From: Njordibacter sp028825405
GTDB lineage: Bacteria; Pseudomonadota; Gammaproteobacteria; Pseudomonadales; Balneatricaceae
Length of the DNA: 64,000 bases
NCBI RefSeq assembly: GCF_047730065.1
Contig: NZ_CP159829.1
Location: forward strand, 1,550,001 to 1,614,000
Direction: 5' to 3'
A program made the position numbers and the translations under genes. Positions 16,815 through 24,801 of the stretch are shown here, one piece after another. The notes beneath the pieces are model-generated. The model was not told the origin of the DNA. It saw only the letters and a program-made list of their open reading frames with translations, and made no database searches. Position 1 is the first letter of the stretch, and each line of letters opens with the position of its first letter.

Positions 16815-17168
16815 TTAGCTACCTCGGTAGGTAGAATAGCTATATGGCGACACCAAAAGTGGAACATGATAATGCTCATCAGCTTGAGCAATACCGAATC
16901 GCAAGGTTACATCTGTCAAAAATGGGGGTGTGGGTTGCACGACTCCTGCTTGCTTAAAGTAATCTTCAACTCCAAACTCAAGTTCGTATATGCCCACTGA
17001 AAAAGCCTCATGCTGCAACAAAGGGCCATCGCATCGACCGTCACTGTTAGTTATTTGCTGGCTCAATAGCTGACGTTGATTATTGGCAATACGAAACAGA
17101 CTAACAGACATATTACTGCCTGGTTTACCCTGAGCTGTATCAAGTACATGTGTGGTTAAAAATCCCAT
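16815..17168 (-). CDS. uraH: 5-hydroxyisourate hydrolase
   Basis: A transthyretin-related enzyme that hydrolyses 5-hydroxyisourate to OHCU, the second step of urate breakdown. It is 117 residues long and ends in the family signature HYHVPLLVSPYSYSTYRGS, with the N-terminal THVLDTAQGKPG also typical. I chose the ATG at 17168 because the AAGGA site fits it, while the ATG three codons earlier would sit directly on that site. The SPYSYSTYRGS end has Ser where SPYGYSTYRGS is common, a mild change. It lies 11 bp after puuD and 4 bp before the regulator gene. Confidence 0.96.
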   Translation of the reverse strand: MGFLTTHVLDTAQGKPGSNMSVSLFRIANNQRQLLSQQITNSDGRCDGPLLQHEAFSVGIYELEFGVEDYFKQAGVVQPTPPFLTDVTLRFGIAQADEHYHVPLLVSPYSYSTYRGS

Positions 17169-17179
17169 GACATCCATCC

Positions 17180-18382
17180 TTAGTTAATATTGGCACCGTC
17201 AGCAATCCAACGACCGAGCTGTTCACGTTCGTCTTGTGTCATGCCCGTACTGTTACCTAACGGCATAATATGACTGGCCACAGTTTGTGAGTAAATTTGA
17301 TCTTTATAAGCTTTAATGGCCTCAATAGAGTCAAACATCAAACCCCCAGGCGCTGCCGAAAACGCCACATGAGACGGCGTAGCCGAGTGACAAGCAACAC
17401 AGTGTGTAGCCACAATGGCTTGTGCTTGAAGGGCACTAACAGAGGTCTCAGCAGCGGCAGACGATGCACTGATGGGCTTAGCACTGGGGTAACTTGGCGC
17501 CGTGACATAAGCCATAACCAACAACGCCAAAACGGCTGCAGGCAAGGCCCACACAAATCGCTGGCTATTGTGCCGAGTATTAAAATAATGCCGCACAGCC
17601 ACACTGATAATAGACAAGCCCAACAAGATAGCCCAGTTCCACTCGTGCCCATAGGTGCTTGGGAAATGGCCACTCACCATAATAAAAATGACGGGTAAGG
17701 TGAGGTAATTATTATGGCGAGAGCGTAACAAACCATTTTTTGGTAAGGCAGGATCAGGTTCTGTGCCTGCCTCTATGGCGCCTACTAAGTTTCTCTGAGC
17801 AGGCATAATGATAAAGAACACGTTTCCTACCATCATAGTACCTATTACTGCTCCAACGTGCAGGTAGGCCGCACGGCCCGTCATAAATTGGCTAAAGCCC
17901 CATGACAAACCCACTAAAAACAGCATCAACACCACACCTAACAACAATGGCTGATGCCGCAGTGGACTTTTACACAGCAAGTCATAGACCCACCAACCCA
18001 TTAGTAAACTCCCTAAACCAATGGCCACGCCCAGCATTGGAGAGATGGAAGAACCTGGCAAAAGCAAATAAGTGGCCGCATTAAGGTAATACACGGTGCT
18101 TAAAAGCAGCACGCCAGTAATCCAAGAACTATAGGCTTCCCACTTAAACCAGTGCAAGTGCTCAGGCATGGTAGCAGGGGCCAAATTATACTTTTGTAGG
18201 TGATATATACCACCCCCATGAATGGCCCATAATTCACCCGCTATATCTTGGTTCTTTACTTGGCGATCAAGATTGTTCTCTAACCAAACAAAATAGAAAG
18301 AAGCACCGATCCATGCAATGCCCACAATGACATGCACCCAACGCAGGGCTAGGTTAAACCACTCAAATAAATGAGCTTCCAT
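17180..18382 (-). CDS. puuD: Membrane urate hydroxylase with C-terminal cytochrome c domain
   Basis: PuuD oxidises urate to 5-hydroxyisourate at the membrane, replacing soluble uricase. The 400-residue protein begins with RWVHVIVGIAWIGASFYFVW and has about eight membrane segments through residue 300. A c-type cytochrome domain follows, with CVACH near residue 330 and a likely Met ligand in the HIMPLG segment. The heme domain lets electrons pass to the respiratory chain. It is the fifth gene of the operon, 38 bp after allA. An oxygen-dependent lifestyle is implied, though the acceptor is not visible. Confidence 0.95.
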   Translation of the reverse strand: MEAHLFEWFNLALRWVHVIVGIAWIGASFYFVWLENNLDRQVKNQDIAGELWAIHGGGIYHLQKYNLAPATMPEHLHWFKWEAYSSWITGVLLLSTVYYLNAATYLLLPGSSISPMLGVAIGLGSLLMGWWVYDLLCKSPLRHQPLLLGVVLMLFLVGLSWGFSQFMTGRAAYLHVGAVIGTMMVGNVFFIIMPAQRNLVGAIEAGTEPDPALPKNGLLRSRHNNYLTLPVIFIMVSGHFPSTYGHEWNWAILLGLSIISVAVRHYFNTRHNSQRFVWALPAAVLALLVMAYVTAPSYPSAKPISASSAAAETSVSALQAQAIVATHCVACHSATPSHVAFSAAPGGLMFDSIEAIKAYKDQIYSQTVASHIMPLGNSTGMTQDEREQLGRWIADGANIN

Positions 18383-18420
18383 AGTTACTCTCCGCTTTTA
18401 GCCAGTTGGCTCGTTATAAG

Positions 18421-18993
18421 CTAAGTTAAGTTATTAGTTGTGTTATTCGTTAAGTTATCAGATAAGTTATCAGCTAAGTGATTAATTAACTCGTCCACAT
18501 CTAATTGACCACACTGGTCTTCATCAAACATTACTTCATTGAGATTATTGCCTCCACCAGATCGATCTATGACCAAAAAATTTTGCTCTTTAGCTAAAAT
18601 TAGTAACGGGTGATGCCATACGCCGGTGGCGTAATTTACGCCCTGCTTACCATTGGAAACAAAGGCACAAAGGTCTGCTAGTTTAGGTTCTGGCCCAGCC
18701 TTAGCCACTACCACTAAAAATGGAGTTGTATTTAAAGGCATAAAGGCTTGGCTGCCTAGGGGGTGGCGTTCCATCATATTAATGGCAATGGGTGCGGGCC
18801 GGTTTTTGCTACTAAAAATGCTAATAATAGCCTCATCTGTGGGCTGGTCGGTGTGCACCTTAGCCAACTTATGGTGGCGCCAAGTAAAGCCTTGGTTAAT
18901 ACCAAAACCATCTCCTTCATGGGCTTCAATCACATCACCAAACTCAGCAAAGGCCTCAGCTGTTAAAGGTTTTATCATAATTGACTTAGCCAT
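18421..18993 (-). CDS. allA: Ureidoglycolate lyase
   Basis: AllA splits ureidoglycolate into glyoxylate and urea, the last step of the operon's pathway. The 190-residue protein shows the family segments IKPLTAEAFAEFGDVIE, FTWRHH, ERHPLGSQAFMPL and GVWHHPLL (metal/active-site His). The last 20 residues, ADNLSDNLTNNTTNNLT and neighbours, are a low-complexity four-residue repeat that extends past the normal end. At DNA level they come from a 12-bp tandem repeat. The gene overlaps the end of alc upstream by 1 bp. Confidence 0.94.
   Translation of the reverse strand: MAKSIMIKPLTAEAFAEFGDVIEAHEGDGFGINQGFTWRHHKLAKVHTDQPTDEAIISIFSSKNRPAPIAINMMERHPLGSQAFMPLNTTPFLVVVAKAGPEPKLADLCAFVSNGKQGVNYATGVWHHPLLILAKEQNFLVIDRSGGGNNLNEVMFDEDQCGQLDVDELINHLADNLSDNLTNNTTNNLT
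18424..18480. repeat. 12-bp tandem repeat in the 3' end of allA
   Basis: Two near-identical copies of TAAGTTATCAGA/C (18451-18474) sit inside a more degenerate run of TAAGTTA-like units. The unit is a multiple of three and is translated into the Asn/Asp/Thr-rich AllA tail. Confidence 0.65.
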
Positions 18994-20003
18994 TAAGATG
19001 ATGTCCCTTGAGTCACTATCCGCCCCTTAATACGCAAGCGTGATACGCCCCCATCTGGAAAAATATTCAACCGCACGTGGGTGATCGCGCCAAGCGCTTG
19101 CACTTCGCTAGTGAAGTGATGAATGTGGTCCATACTGAGCTTTTGAGAAGCTAGCAACTCTGGCCAGTATAAACTTTGAGCTGCCATTTGTTCGTCACTG
19201 CCACCCTCTACAAAAGCACCTTGAATTGAACAAGAATCAGGGAAATTACCCTTAAAATGGGCTGTATCCACTTCAATGTCACTCACAATACCCCCATGAC
19301 CAAGGGCCACAATCACCCAATCAAAACCTGGCACTCGCCGACGAGCAGTTTCCCAGCCGTCGCCCATATTAATGCCTCGGCCTGGCGCTAGAATATTATC
19401 CATAGTGCCAAAGTGTTCATTACTGCACAATAAGGCCCGACCACCGTTACTCATGGCTGCAAGATCCACTAATTCATTGGTTTGCGCGTTCCAGTCCTTA
19501 ACCACTTCACCATAGATACGCAAACGAGCAATGCCGCCATCTGGATAAATGTGCAAGCGCACATGACTGAACACCTGATCACAATCAATGGTTTGAATGT
19601 GATGACTGTCACCTAAGAGATTGAGAGCAGCTTGCACAGGTTGCCATTGCGTAGCCTGCGTTGGGTCGCCTTGAGCCACATAACAGGCTTCCAAAGACAC
19701 GCTGGGGGCGTAATTACCGGTAAAGTAAGTAGTATCAAAATTAATGCCTCGAATGCGTCCAGGTAAACCCAAACGCACTGTACAATGGTCGTGGCCCTGT
19801 TGGCGTTTGCGACGTGACTCCCAGCCATCCATCCATTTACCCGTGTCGTCATACACCCCTTCTTTCCAAACAGGGTCATGGCTTTGCAGCATCCGATTCA
19901 TATCTGCAAAAAAATCATCCGTGCAATGAATGGCTTCAGCACCGAGGCGTGCGTCTGCTAAATTGGTCATGCGGGCGAAAGGATTATGCGGCTGATCAGT
20001 CAT
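18993..20003 (-). CDS. alc: Allantoicase
   Basis: Allantoicase hydrolyses allantoate to ureidoglycolate and urea. The 336-residue protein contains the expected two jelly-roll repeats. Each has a GWE-type segment (KWMDGWESRRKR; MGDGWETARRR), a DTxxFxGN segment (FDTTYFTGNYAPSVSLEAC; VDTAHFKGNFPDSCSIQGAF) and an IFPDGG/IYPDGG RLRI/RLRIYG end. I chose the ATG at 20003, which has GGAA upstream; two earlier in-frame ATGs are possible. It lies 25 bp after uraD and its end overlaps allA by 1 bp, suggesting coupling. Confidence 0.95.
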   Translation of the reverse strand: MTDQPHNPFARMTNLADARLGAEAIHCTDDFFADMNRMLQSHDPVWKEGVYDDTGKWMDGWESRRKRQQGHDHCTVRLGLPGRIRGINFDTTYFTGNYAPSVSLEACYVAQGDPTQATQWQPVQAALNLLGDSHHIQTIDCDQVFSHVRLHIYPDGGIARLRIYGEVVKDWNAQTNELVDLAAMSNGGRALLCSNEHFGTMDNILAPGRGINMGDGWETARRRVPGFDWVIVALGHGGIVSDIEVDTAHFKGNFPDSCSIQGAFVEGGSDEQMAAQSLYWPELLASQKLSMDHIHHFTSEVQALGAITHVRLNIFPDGGVSRLRIKGRIVTQGTSS

Positions 20004-20028
20004 GATGTGTTCCATTAATAAATTCAAA

Positions 20029-20544
20029 TTACATATCAGCCATGCGAAAGCTGGCTATCTTGTTAATTTCAGTGAGCGCTTGGCCAAATTCAACGTCTTT
20101 TATGTGATCTATGCGCACTTCAAAGGCGGCTAAAATTTGATGCCTATCACTGCCCTTTACGGCCTTAATAAAGGGAAAACCAAACTTGGTTTTATAGGCT
20201 TCGTTGAGTTGGGTAAACTTGGCAAATTCTGCGGCAGAGCATGCGCTAATGCCAGCACCTGCTTGCTCTGCTGTTGAAGACAAGGTAAGTTTACCCCGAA
20301 TGGCCGCTTTGCCTGCTAGGTCTGGGTGCGCACAAATCAATGTCAGTTGTTGCGCTTGAGTGGCCGCTAACATAGTCTCTTGAAAGACGGCTAACAATGG
20401 CCCCGCGTGGTCAAGATCTTTGGATAAACCTTTGTCAAATACAGCTTCAGCCACCCAAGGGGAGTGTTCGTAGAGGTCTTTAAAGTGCTCAACAAAGGCC
20501 TGACGCGTCATTTGACTGGGGGTACAGGTGGATAAAAAGCCCAT
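20029..20544 (-). CDS. uraD: OHCU decarboxylase
   Basis: UraD decarboxylates 2-oxo-4-hydroxy-4-carboxy-5-ureidoimidazoline to S-allantoin. The helical protein of 171 residues has the family segments HSPWVAEAVF (His/Pro region), LICAHPDLAGKAA with the catalytic-site His, LTLSSTAEQAGAG, FTQLNEAYKTKFGFPFI and the C-terminal KIASFRM. The start at 20544, one base after the puuE stop, gives the usual length; a frame extending further upstream would only overlap puuE. It lies between puuE and alc. Confidence 0.95.
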   Translation of the reverse strand: MGFLSTCTPSQMTRQAFVEHFKDLYEHSPWVAEAVFDKGLSKDLDHAGPLLAVFQETMLAATQAQQLTLICAHPDLAGKAAIRGKLTLSSTAEQAGAGISACSAAEFAKFTQLNEAYKTKFGFPFIKAVKGSDRHQILAAFEVRIDHIKDVEFGQALTEINKIASFRMADM

Positions 20545-20545
20545 G

Positions 20546-21493
20546 TTAATTGTGCTCTTTGTGTGCTGTGCTAGCCGCAGCGGCTGGGTGAAATTTCTGC
20601 CAATGCCGAGCAATGTCTATACGGCGCGCACACCAGACGTCATCAAACTGGCCCACGTACTCTAAAAAGCGCTGTATGCCCTTGAGTCTTGCAGGGCGCC
20701 CCAGCAAACGGCAATGCATGCCAATAGACAGCATTTTAGGGGCCGTAGCACCCTCTTCATAAAGCACATCAAAGGCATCTTTTAGGTACTGAAAGAACTG
20801 TTCACTGGTGTGAAAACCTTGGGGCGTCGCAAAACGCATGTCGTTGGTATCTAGCGTGTAAGGAATGACTAAGTGCGGTTCACCTTGACCGCTGGAACCA
20901 CGACTCCAAAACGGCAGGTCATCACTGTAATCGTCAGAATCATACACAAAGCCTCCCTCTTCCATGACTAGGTCCCGAGTATTGGGGCTATTACGCCCAG
21001 TGTACCAGCCTAAAGGCCGTTCGCCAGTTACTTGGGTGAGAATGTCGATGGCCTCGCGCATGTGCTGCCGCTCTAATTCAGGATCCATGTATTGATAATC
21101 GATCCAGCGTAAACCGTGACTACAGATTTCATGCCCACGAGAGTACATTTCTTGCACCACTTGGGGGTGGCGCTGCGCAGCCATAGCAATGGCAAAAATA
21201 GTGAGGGGAATGTTGTGTTTTTTGAACAGGTCTAAAATACGCCAGACGCCCGCGCGGCTGCCATATTCATAGATTGATTCCATACTCGGGTGGCGCACAC
21301 CCTGATACGGCTGCACCCCAATAATTTCTGACAAAAAGGCTTCTGACTCAATGTCACCGTGCAACACGCAGCGCTCGCCACCCTCTTCATAATTCAGCAC
21401 AAAAGACAAAGCCACACGGGCTTTATTGGGCCATTCTACTTTGGGTGGCTGGCCGTTATAGCCTATTAAATCTCGTGGATAAGGAAGAGTCAT
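20546..21493 (-). CDS. puuE: Allantoinase, polysaccharide-deacetylase type
   Basis: PuuE opens allantoin to allantoate. It is the polysaccharide-deacetylase-fold, non-amidohydrolase type. The 315-residue protein has YPRDLIGYNGQPP at the start, LNYEEGGERCVLHGD, EYGSRAGVWRIL, the HEICSHGLRWIDYQY metal/active-site segment and GWYTGRNSPNTRDL. I chose the ATG at 21493 rather than the in-frame ATG at 21517, because the latter lies at or upstream of the inferred transcription start. It is the first gene of the purine operon, one base before uraD. Confidence 0.94.
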   Translation of the reverse strand: MTLPYPRDLIGYNGQPPKVEWPNKARVALSFVLNYEEGGERCVLHGDIESEAFLSEIIGVQPYQGVRHPSMESIYEYGSRAGVWRILDLFKKHNIPLTIFAIAMAAQRHPQVVQEMYSRGHEICSHGLRWIDYQYMDPELERQHMREAIDILTQVTGERPLGWYTGRNSPNTRDLVMEEGGFVYDSDDYSDDLPFWSRGSSGQGEPHLVIPYTLDTNDMRFATPQGFHTSEQFFQYLKDAFDVLYEEGATAPKMLSIGMHCRLLGRPARLKGIQRFLEYVGQFDDVWCARRIDIARHWQKFHPAAAASTAHKEHN

Positions 21494-21509
21494 TGAACTT
21501 ATTTCTATA

Positions 21510-21551
21510 TTGTACATAAGATTGTATACAATATAATAGAAGCCAAATCAA
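21510..21551 (-). promoter_or_regulatory. Purine-operon promoter with overlapping GntR-type operator
   Basis: On the minus strand TTGATT (21551-21546), a 17-bp spacer and TATACA (21528-21523) make a good sigma70 promoter. The -10 lies inside the perfect 12-bp palindrome ATTGTATACAAT (21521-21532). A second, related half-site TTGTACA (21510-21516) covers the expected start of transcription. TTGTATACAA is the style of site used by FCD-type GntR repressors, and such a regulator is encoded at the end of this operon. Repression by blocking the -10 is inferred. Confidence 0.65.
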
Positions 21552-22022
21552 AATGCTAGTTTAAACACGTTTAATCAGTACTTGCTTTAGTACGGCTATA
21601 AAGTGGTCAATTTATGCATCGTATTAAAGTCGTGTACCGAGGCTCGCACCACTTCAGTTAAGCCTCGATGTTGAAAAGACACCAAACTGCATGCCCAGTC
21701 TGAGGTAGATACATTAATGCGCTGCTTGCCTAGGGCCTAGTTGATATTTATGGGGGCGGCTGAGCAAAGTTATTGGTTATAGTTATTGAACAAATTTAAT
21801 ACCTTGATCAACTCATAGCCGTTATTAACAAAGCACTAAATCAAGCGCCTTCACAAAAAGTTGATAAAACATTAACTAGAAATTTAGCTCAGACAGAAAA
21901 CAGTTGGCTTTTGCTCCTTCATCCCTTAGTTTAGGCTCTCGGTTTAGGCCATGGGTTTAGGCCATGGGTTTAGGCTATGAGTTTTGGCTATTGTTTACGC
22001 GTTATTATTTAATAGGTGTGCC
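21552..22022. other. Divergent intergenic region, puuE / CMD-family gene
   Basis: About 470 bp lie between the purine promoter and the CMD-family gene. No convincing open frame was seen. It contains a 13-bp tandem array (21929-21989) just before the rightward gene. Confidence 0.4.
21929..21989. repeat. 13-bp tandem repeat, 4.7 copies, in a promoter region
   Basis: Units of GTTTAGGCCATGG and close variants (endings CTCTCG, CCATGG, CCATGG, CTATGA) repeat head-to-tail and end 33 bp before the CMD-family start codon. The unit is not a multiple of three and lies in non-coding DNA, where copy number could alter promoter spacing. Confidence 0.85.
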
Positions 22023-22589
22023 ATGAGAGTTACTGTAAAGGATCTAAAAAAATACCCTTGGATACTGCGACCCTTTTTTTGGAATCAGAAAAGAAAATAT
22101 GGTGAAGTGCTTATCCCCAGTTTACTGTGGGCACGGGTTCCCAAAATATTTGCATCCGTGGCGCTACTTTATGGCGCACTCGACAGAAAAAGCTCGCCAA
22201 TAAACCCAGAACTGCGTTCATTGGTTACCGTAAGGGTGTCACAAATTAATTGGTGCACCTTTTGTGTCGACATCAATTCTGCCACTTTTGCTAAGCGCTC
22301 TGGTTCCTTAGACAAGGTGGAACAACTTGAGCAATGGAAAGACAGCGATCTGTTCAATGAAAAAGAAAAAGTAGTGCTTGAATACACCGAAGCGGTGACC
22401 TATTCCAATCAGCAAGTCACCGATGAATTAGTTCATCGCCTCAAGCAGTTCTTTGATGACGACGGTGTGGTAGAACTCACTGGGCTGATTGCTTTCCAAA
22501 ATTTATCCAGTAAGTTTAATAGCGCGTTAGATGTACCTGCCCAAGGGTTTTGTACATTACCCAACAATCAATTCAACAACCCGACATAA
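22023..22589 (+). CDS. Carboxymuconolactone decarboxylase / AhpD-like family protein
   Basis: A 188-residue helical protein with the AhpD-like core: PELRSLVTVRVSQINWCTFCVDINSATFAKRSG, about residues 70-100. The CxxC pair is kept, but the residue at the following His position of the AhpD signature is not His (CTFCVDIN), so classic alkylhydroperoxidase activity is doubtful. LTGLIAFQNLSSKFNSAL near the C-terminus is the second conserved segment. I take the ATG at 22023, which follows TAGGTG; an in-frame TTG at 21984 lies inside the tandem repeat. It could be a thiol-dependent antioxidant protein. Confidence 0.82.
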   Translation: MRVTVKDLKKYPWILRPFFWNQKRKYGEVLIPSLLWARVPKIFASVALLYGALDRKSSPINPELRSLVTVRVSQINWCTFCVDINSATFAKRSGSLDKVEQLEQWKDSDLFNEKEKVVLEYTEAVTYSNQQVTDELVHRLKQFFDDDGVVELTGLIAFQNLSSKFNSALDVPAQGFCTLPNNQFNNPT

Positions 22590-22697
22590 CAGGGCTTGCC
22601 TCCGGTTTTAAAGCACATACATTGCGCCCTGCACCATCTTTGATGATGGTTAGGGCTTTTGGAAGTTGTGCGATTGGCGTTGTGGAAAATAAATCAC

Positions 22698-22752
22698 AGA
22701 GAAAGTACAGAGAAAGTACAGAGAAAGTACAGAGAAAGTACAGAGAAAACAC
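22698..22752. repeat. 11-bp tandem repeat, 5 copies
   Basis: Four identical copies of AGAGAAAGTAC are followed by one variant (AGAGAAAACAC). It lies in the non-coding gap between the CMD-family and MAPEG genes. It is too short and spacer-free to be a CRISPR array. Confidence 0.92.
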
Positions 22753-22841
22753 AGCTGACAAGATAAGTAAGCGACACTCCTGAACTGGAAGTCCTTCTTA
22801 AGGCGTTAAATTCTAACCATTAAACAGTACGGAGTTAAAAT

Positions 22842-23234
22842 ATGTCGATCGCATTATGGTGTCTTTTTATAGCGGGGTTACTTCATGTTCTTTCAAAGAC
22901 GCCATTGTTTCGGGCACAAAGTAAGAGCCCTCAAGGCTACGATAACAATAACCCACGAGAGCAGCAGGCCAGCCTAGAGGGTATGGGTAAACGTGCCTTG
23001 GCAGCGCACCAAAACCAATTGGAGAGCTTTCCCATTTTTGCGGCAGGTATTCTCGTTGCCACGGCGACTGGCATGGCCTCAAGTACGATTGATTATTTGG
23101 CTATTGCATACATTGTTGCAAGGGTGGCTTATATTTTTTATTATTTAAACGATAGGCCAACCTTGCGCACGATAGTTTGGGGGGTTGGGTTTATCAGCTC
23201 GTTAGCTTTATTATGCAGCCCTGCATGGGCCTAG
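22842..23234 (+). CDS. MAPEG-family membrane protein
   Basis: A 130-residue protein with four likely membrane helices and the bacterial MAPEG pattern: RAQSKSPQGYDNNNPREQ followed by KRALAAHQNQLESFPIFAAGIL, then AYIVARVAYIFYYLNDRPTLRT. These are the conserved Arg/Asn/Glu segments of membrane-associated eicosanoid/glutathione metabolism proteins. A GGAG site precedes the ATG. Glutathione-dependent detoxification is the family expectation, but bacterial members of this length are uncharacterised. It stands alone between two short-repeat regions. Confidence 0.9.
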   Translation: MSIALWCLFIAGLLHVLSKTPLFRAQSKSPQGYDNNNPREQQASLEGMGKRALAAHQNQLESFPIFAAGILVATATGMASSTIDYLAIAYIVARVAYIFYYLNDRPTLRTIVWGVGFISSLALLCSPAWA

Positions 23235-23396
23235 CTTATATTTATACAAGGTAACCCACTGCAATCATTAGGCATTCCCAGTGAGTGCCTGATTAATGCA
23301 TGCAAAGGCATGATTAGGTCTAATCAAGCCACCACAAGGCACACCCTGCTGTTATAATGGTGCCTTACTTACTGATCACCAACTGACTGGGCTCCT

Positions 23397-24731
23397 ATGC
23401 CATTTTCAAAACTTGGGTTGTGTCATCCTATTGTTAGCGCCATTGAAAGCTTAGGCTATACCACCCCTACCCCCATTCAGTTGCAAGCTATTCCCGTTAT
23501 TCTTGCGGGTAAAGACCTCATAGCCACGGCGCAAACAGGCACCGGTAAAACGGCGGCCTTTGTATTACCTATCTTAGAGGCCTTTAACCAAGAGCGAACC
23601 CTGCGGGGTAAACGCATACGCGCGCTTATACTCACCCCTACGCGTGAGTTAGCCATTCAGGTGGCTGATGATGTGGCTAACTACAGTAAACACCAAAGCC
23701 TTAGCTCTATGGCGGTTTATGGCGGGGTTGATACAGAGCCGCAAAAGCAGCGCTTAATTGAAGGTATTGATATTTTAGTGGCCACCCCTGGCCGCTTGCT
23801 GGATTTAGCGCATCAGCGGGCCCTGTATTTTGATGAGTTGGAAGTACTGGTGCTCGACGAAGCCGATAGAATGGTCGACATGGGCTTTTACGGTGATATT
23901 AATAAGATTATTGATCGTTTGCCTGCCAGCCGCCAAAACCTCTTGTTTTCGGCCACCATGAGTGACGAAGTTATAGACCTTGTGGATGGTTTTGCTGAAG
24001 ACTTTACGCAAGGTAGCAAAGCTCACGCCGCTGTTGAAATCACCATCTCGCCTCAAAGCACCTCTGCACCCAACATAGACCAGTGGTTAATAACCGTAGA
24101 CAAAGACACCAAATCGGCCTTGCTAAGCCACTTAATTAACACCCAAAAATGGGATCAGGCACTCATTTTTATTGAAAAAAAGCATGCCGCAGCCAAGCTG
24201 GTGGCGCAGCTAGAAAAACGGGGCATACAAGCTAATGCCATTCATGGCGATAAAAGCCAAGCCATGCGAGAAAAGATTTTGGCCGATTTTAAAACGGGCA
24301 AACTCAAGTATTTAGTTGCCACTGGCGTTGCAGCCCGTGGTTTAGACATTGGCGACTTAAGCCGAGTGGTGAATTACGACCTGCCTTTTAAGCCCGAAGA
24401 CTACATTCACCGCATTGGCCGCACGGGCCGTGCTGGGGCTTCGGGTGAAGCTATCTCGTTTGTGGCCTTAGGAGATTTTAAAAACCTGTGTGCCATTGAA
24501 AGCCGCTTAAACCATGTGATTGAGCGCAAAGACATAGCCGAGTTTCCGGTTCGAAAAGTGGTGCCTGTGTCCATTTTAAACCACGTGCGCACCAGTAAGC
24601 CGCCCCAATCAAAAAGCGCACCAAGATCGAAAGCTGCGTTTAATGCAAACGACAAAGCCACTAAAAAGCCCCCAAGCAATACACCCGAGAAAGGCCCTGA
24701 GACTCGAAAAAACAAACACATTTGGGGTTAA
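23397..24731 (+). CDS. DEAD-box RNA helicase, RhlE-like
   Basis: A cytosolic ATP-dependent RNA helicase of 444 residues. All the motifs are visible: Q motif (TPTPIQLQAIP), motif I (AQTGTGKT), Ia (PTRELA), II (LDEADRMVDMGF), III (SAT), IV (LIFIEKK), V (ATGVAARGLDIG) and VI (HRIGRTGRAG). The C-terminal 60 residues are basic and Lys/Ser/Pro-rich, as in RhlE proteins that act in ribosome assembly or RNA decay. It is monocistronic, convergent with sseA. RhlE is the closest subgroup by eye; SrmB or DbpA are less likely because the DbpA RNA-binding domain is absent. Confidence 0.93.
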   Translation: MPFSKLGLCHPIVSAIESLGYTTPTPIQLQAIPVILAGKDLIATAQTGTGKTAAFVLPILEAFNQERTLRGKRIRALILTPTRELAIQVADDVANYSKHQSLSSMAVYGGVDTEPQKQRLIEGIDILVATPGRLLDLAHQRALYFDELEVLVLDEADRMVDMGFYGDINKIIDRLPASRQNLLFSATMSDEVIDLVDGFAEDFTQGSKAHAAVEITISPQSTSAPNIDQWLITVDKDTKSALLSHLINTQKWDQALIFIEKKHAAAKLVAQLEKRGIQANAIHGDKSQAMREKILADFKTGKLKYLVATGVAARGLDIGDLSRVVNYDLPFKPEDYIHRIGRTGRAGASGEAISFVALGDFKNLCAIESRLNHVIERKDIAEFPVRKVVPVSILNHVRTSKPPQSKSAPRSKAAFNANDKATKKPPSNTPEKGPETRKNKHIWG

Positions 24732-24745
24732 TATTAGCCTTGGTT

Positions 24746-24801
24746 CAAAGCCAATGGTACAAAGCCAATGGTTGAAAATCATTGGTTGAAAATCATCGGG
24801 T
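24746..24801. repeat. 14-bp tandem repeat, 4 degenerate copies
   Basis: Two copies of CAAAGCCAATGGTA/T are followed by two copies of GAAAATCATTGGTT/CGGGT. It lies between convergent rhlE and sseA and reaches the last codons of sseA. Confidence 0.8.

Noticed and set aside
16811..16891. Longer start for the GntR regulator overlapping uraH
   Set aside because: The GTG at 16810 has a well-placed ribosome-binding site and gives the normal family length; the extension has a hydrophobic, uncharacteristic sequence.
22698..22752. Possible CRISPR array
   Set aside because: The units are 11 bp, head-to-tail, with no spacers and no cas genes nearby.
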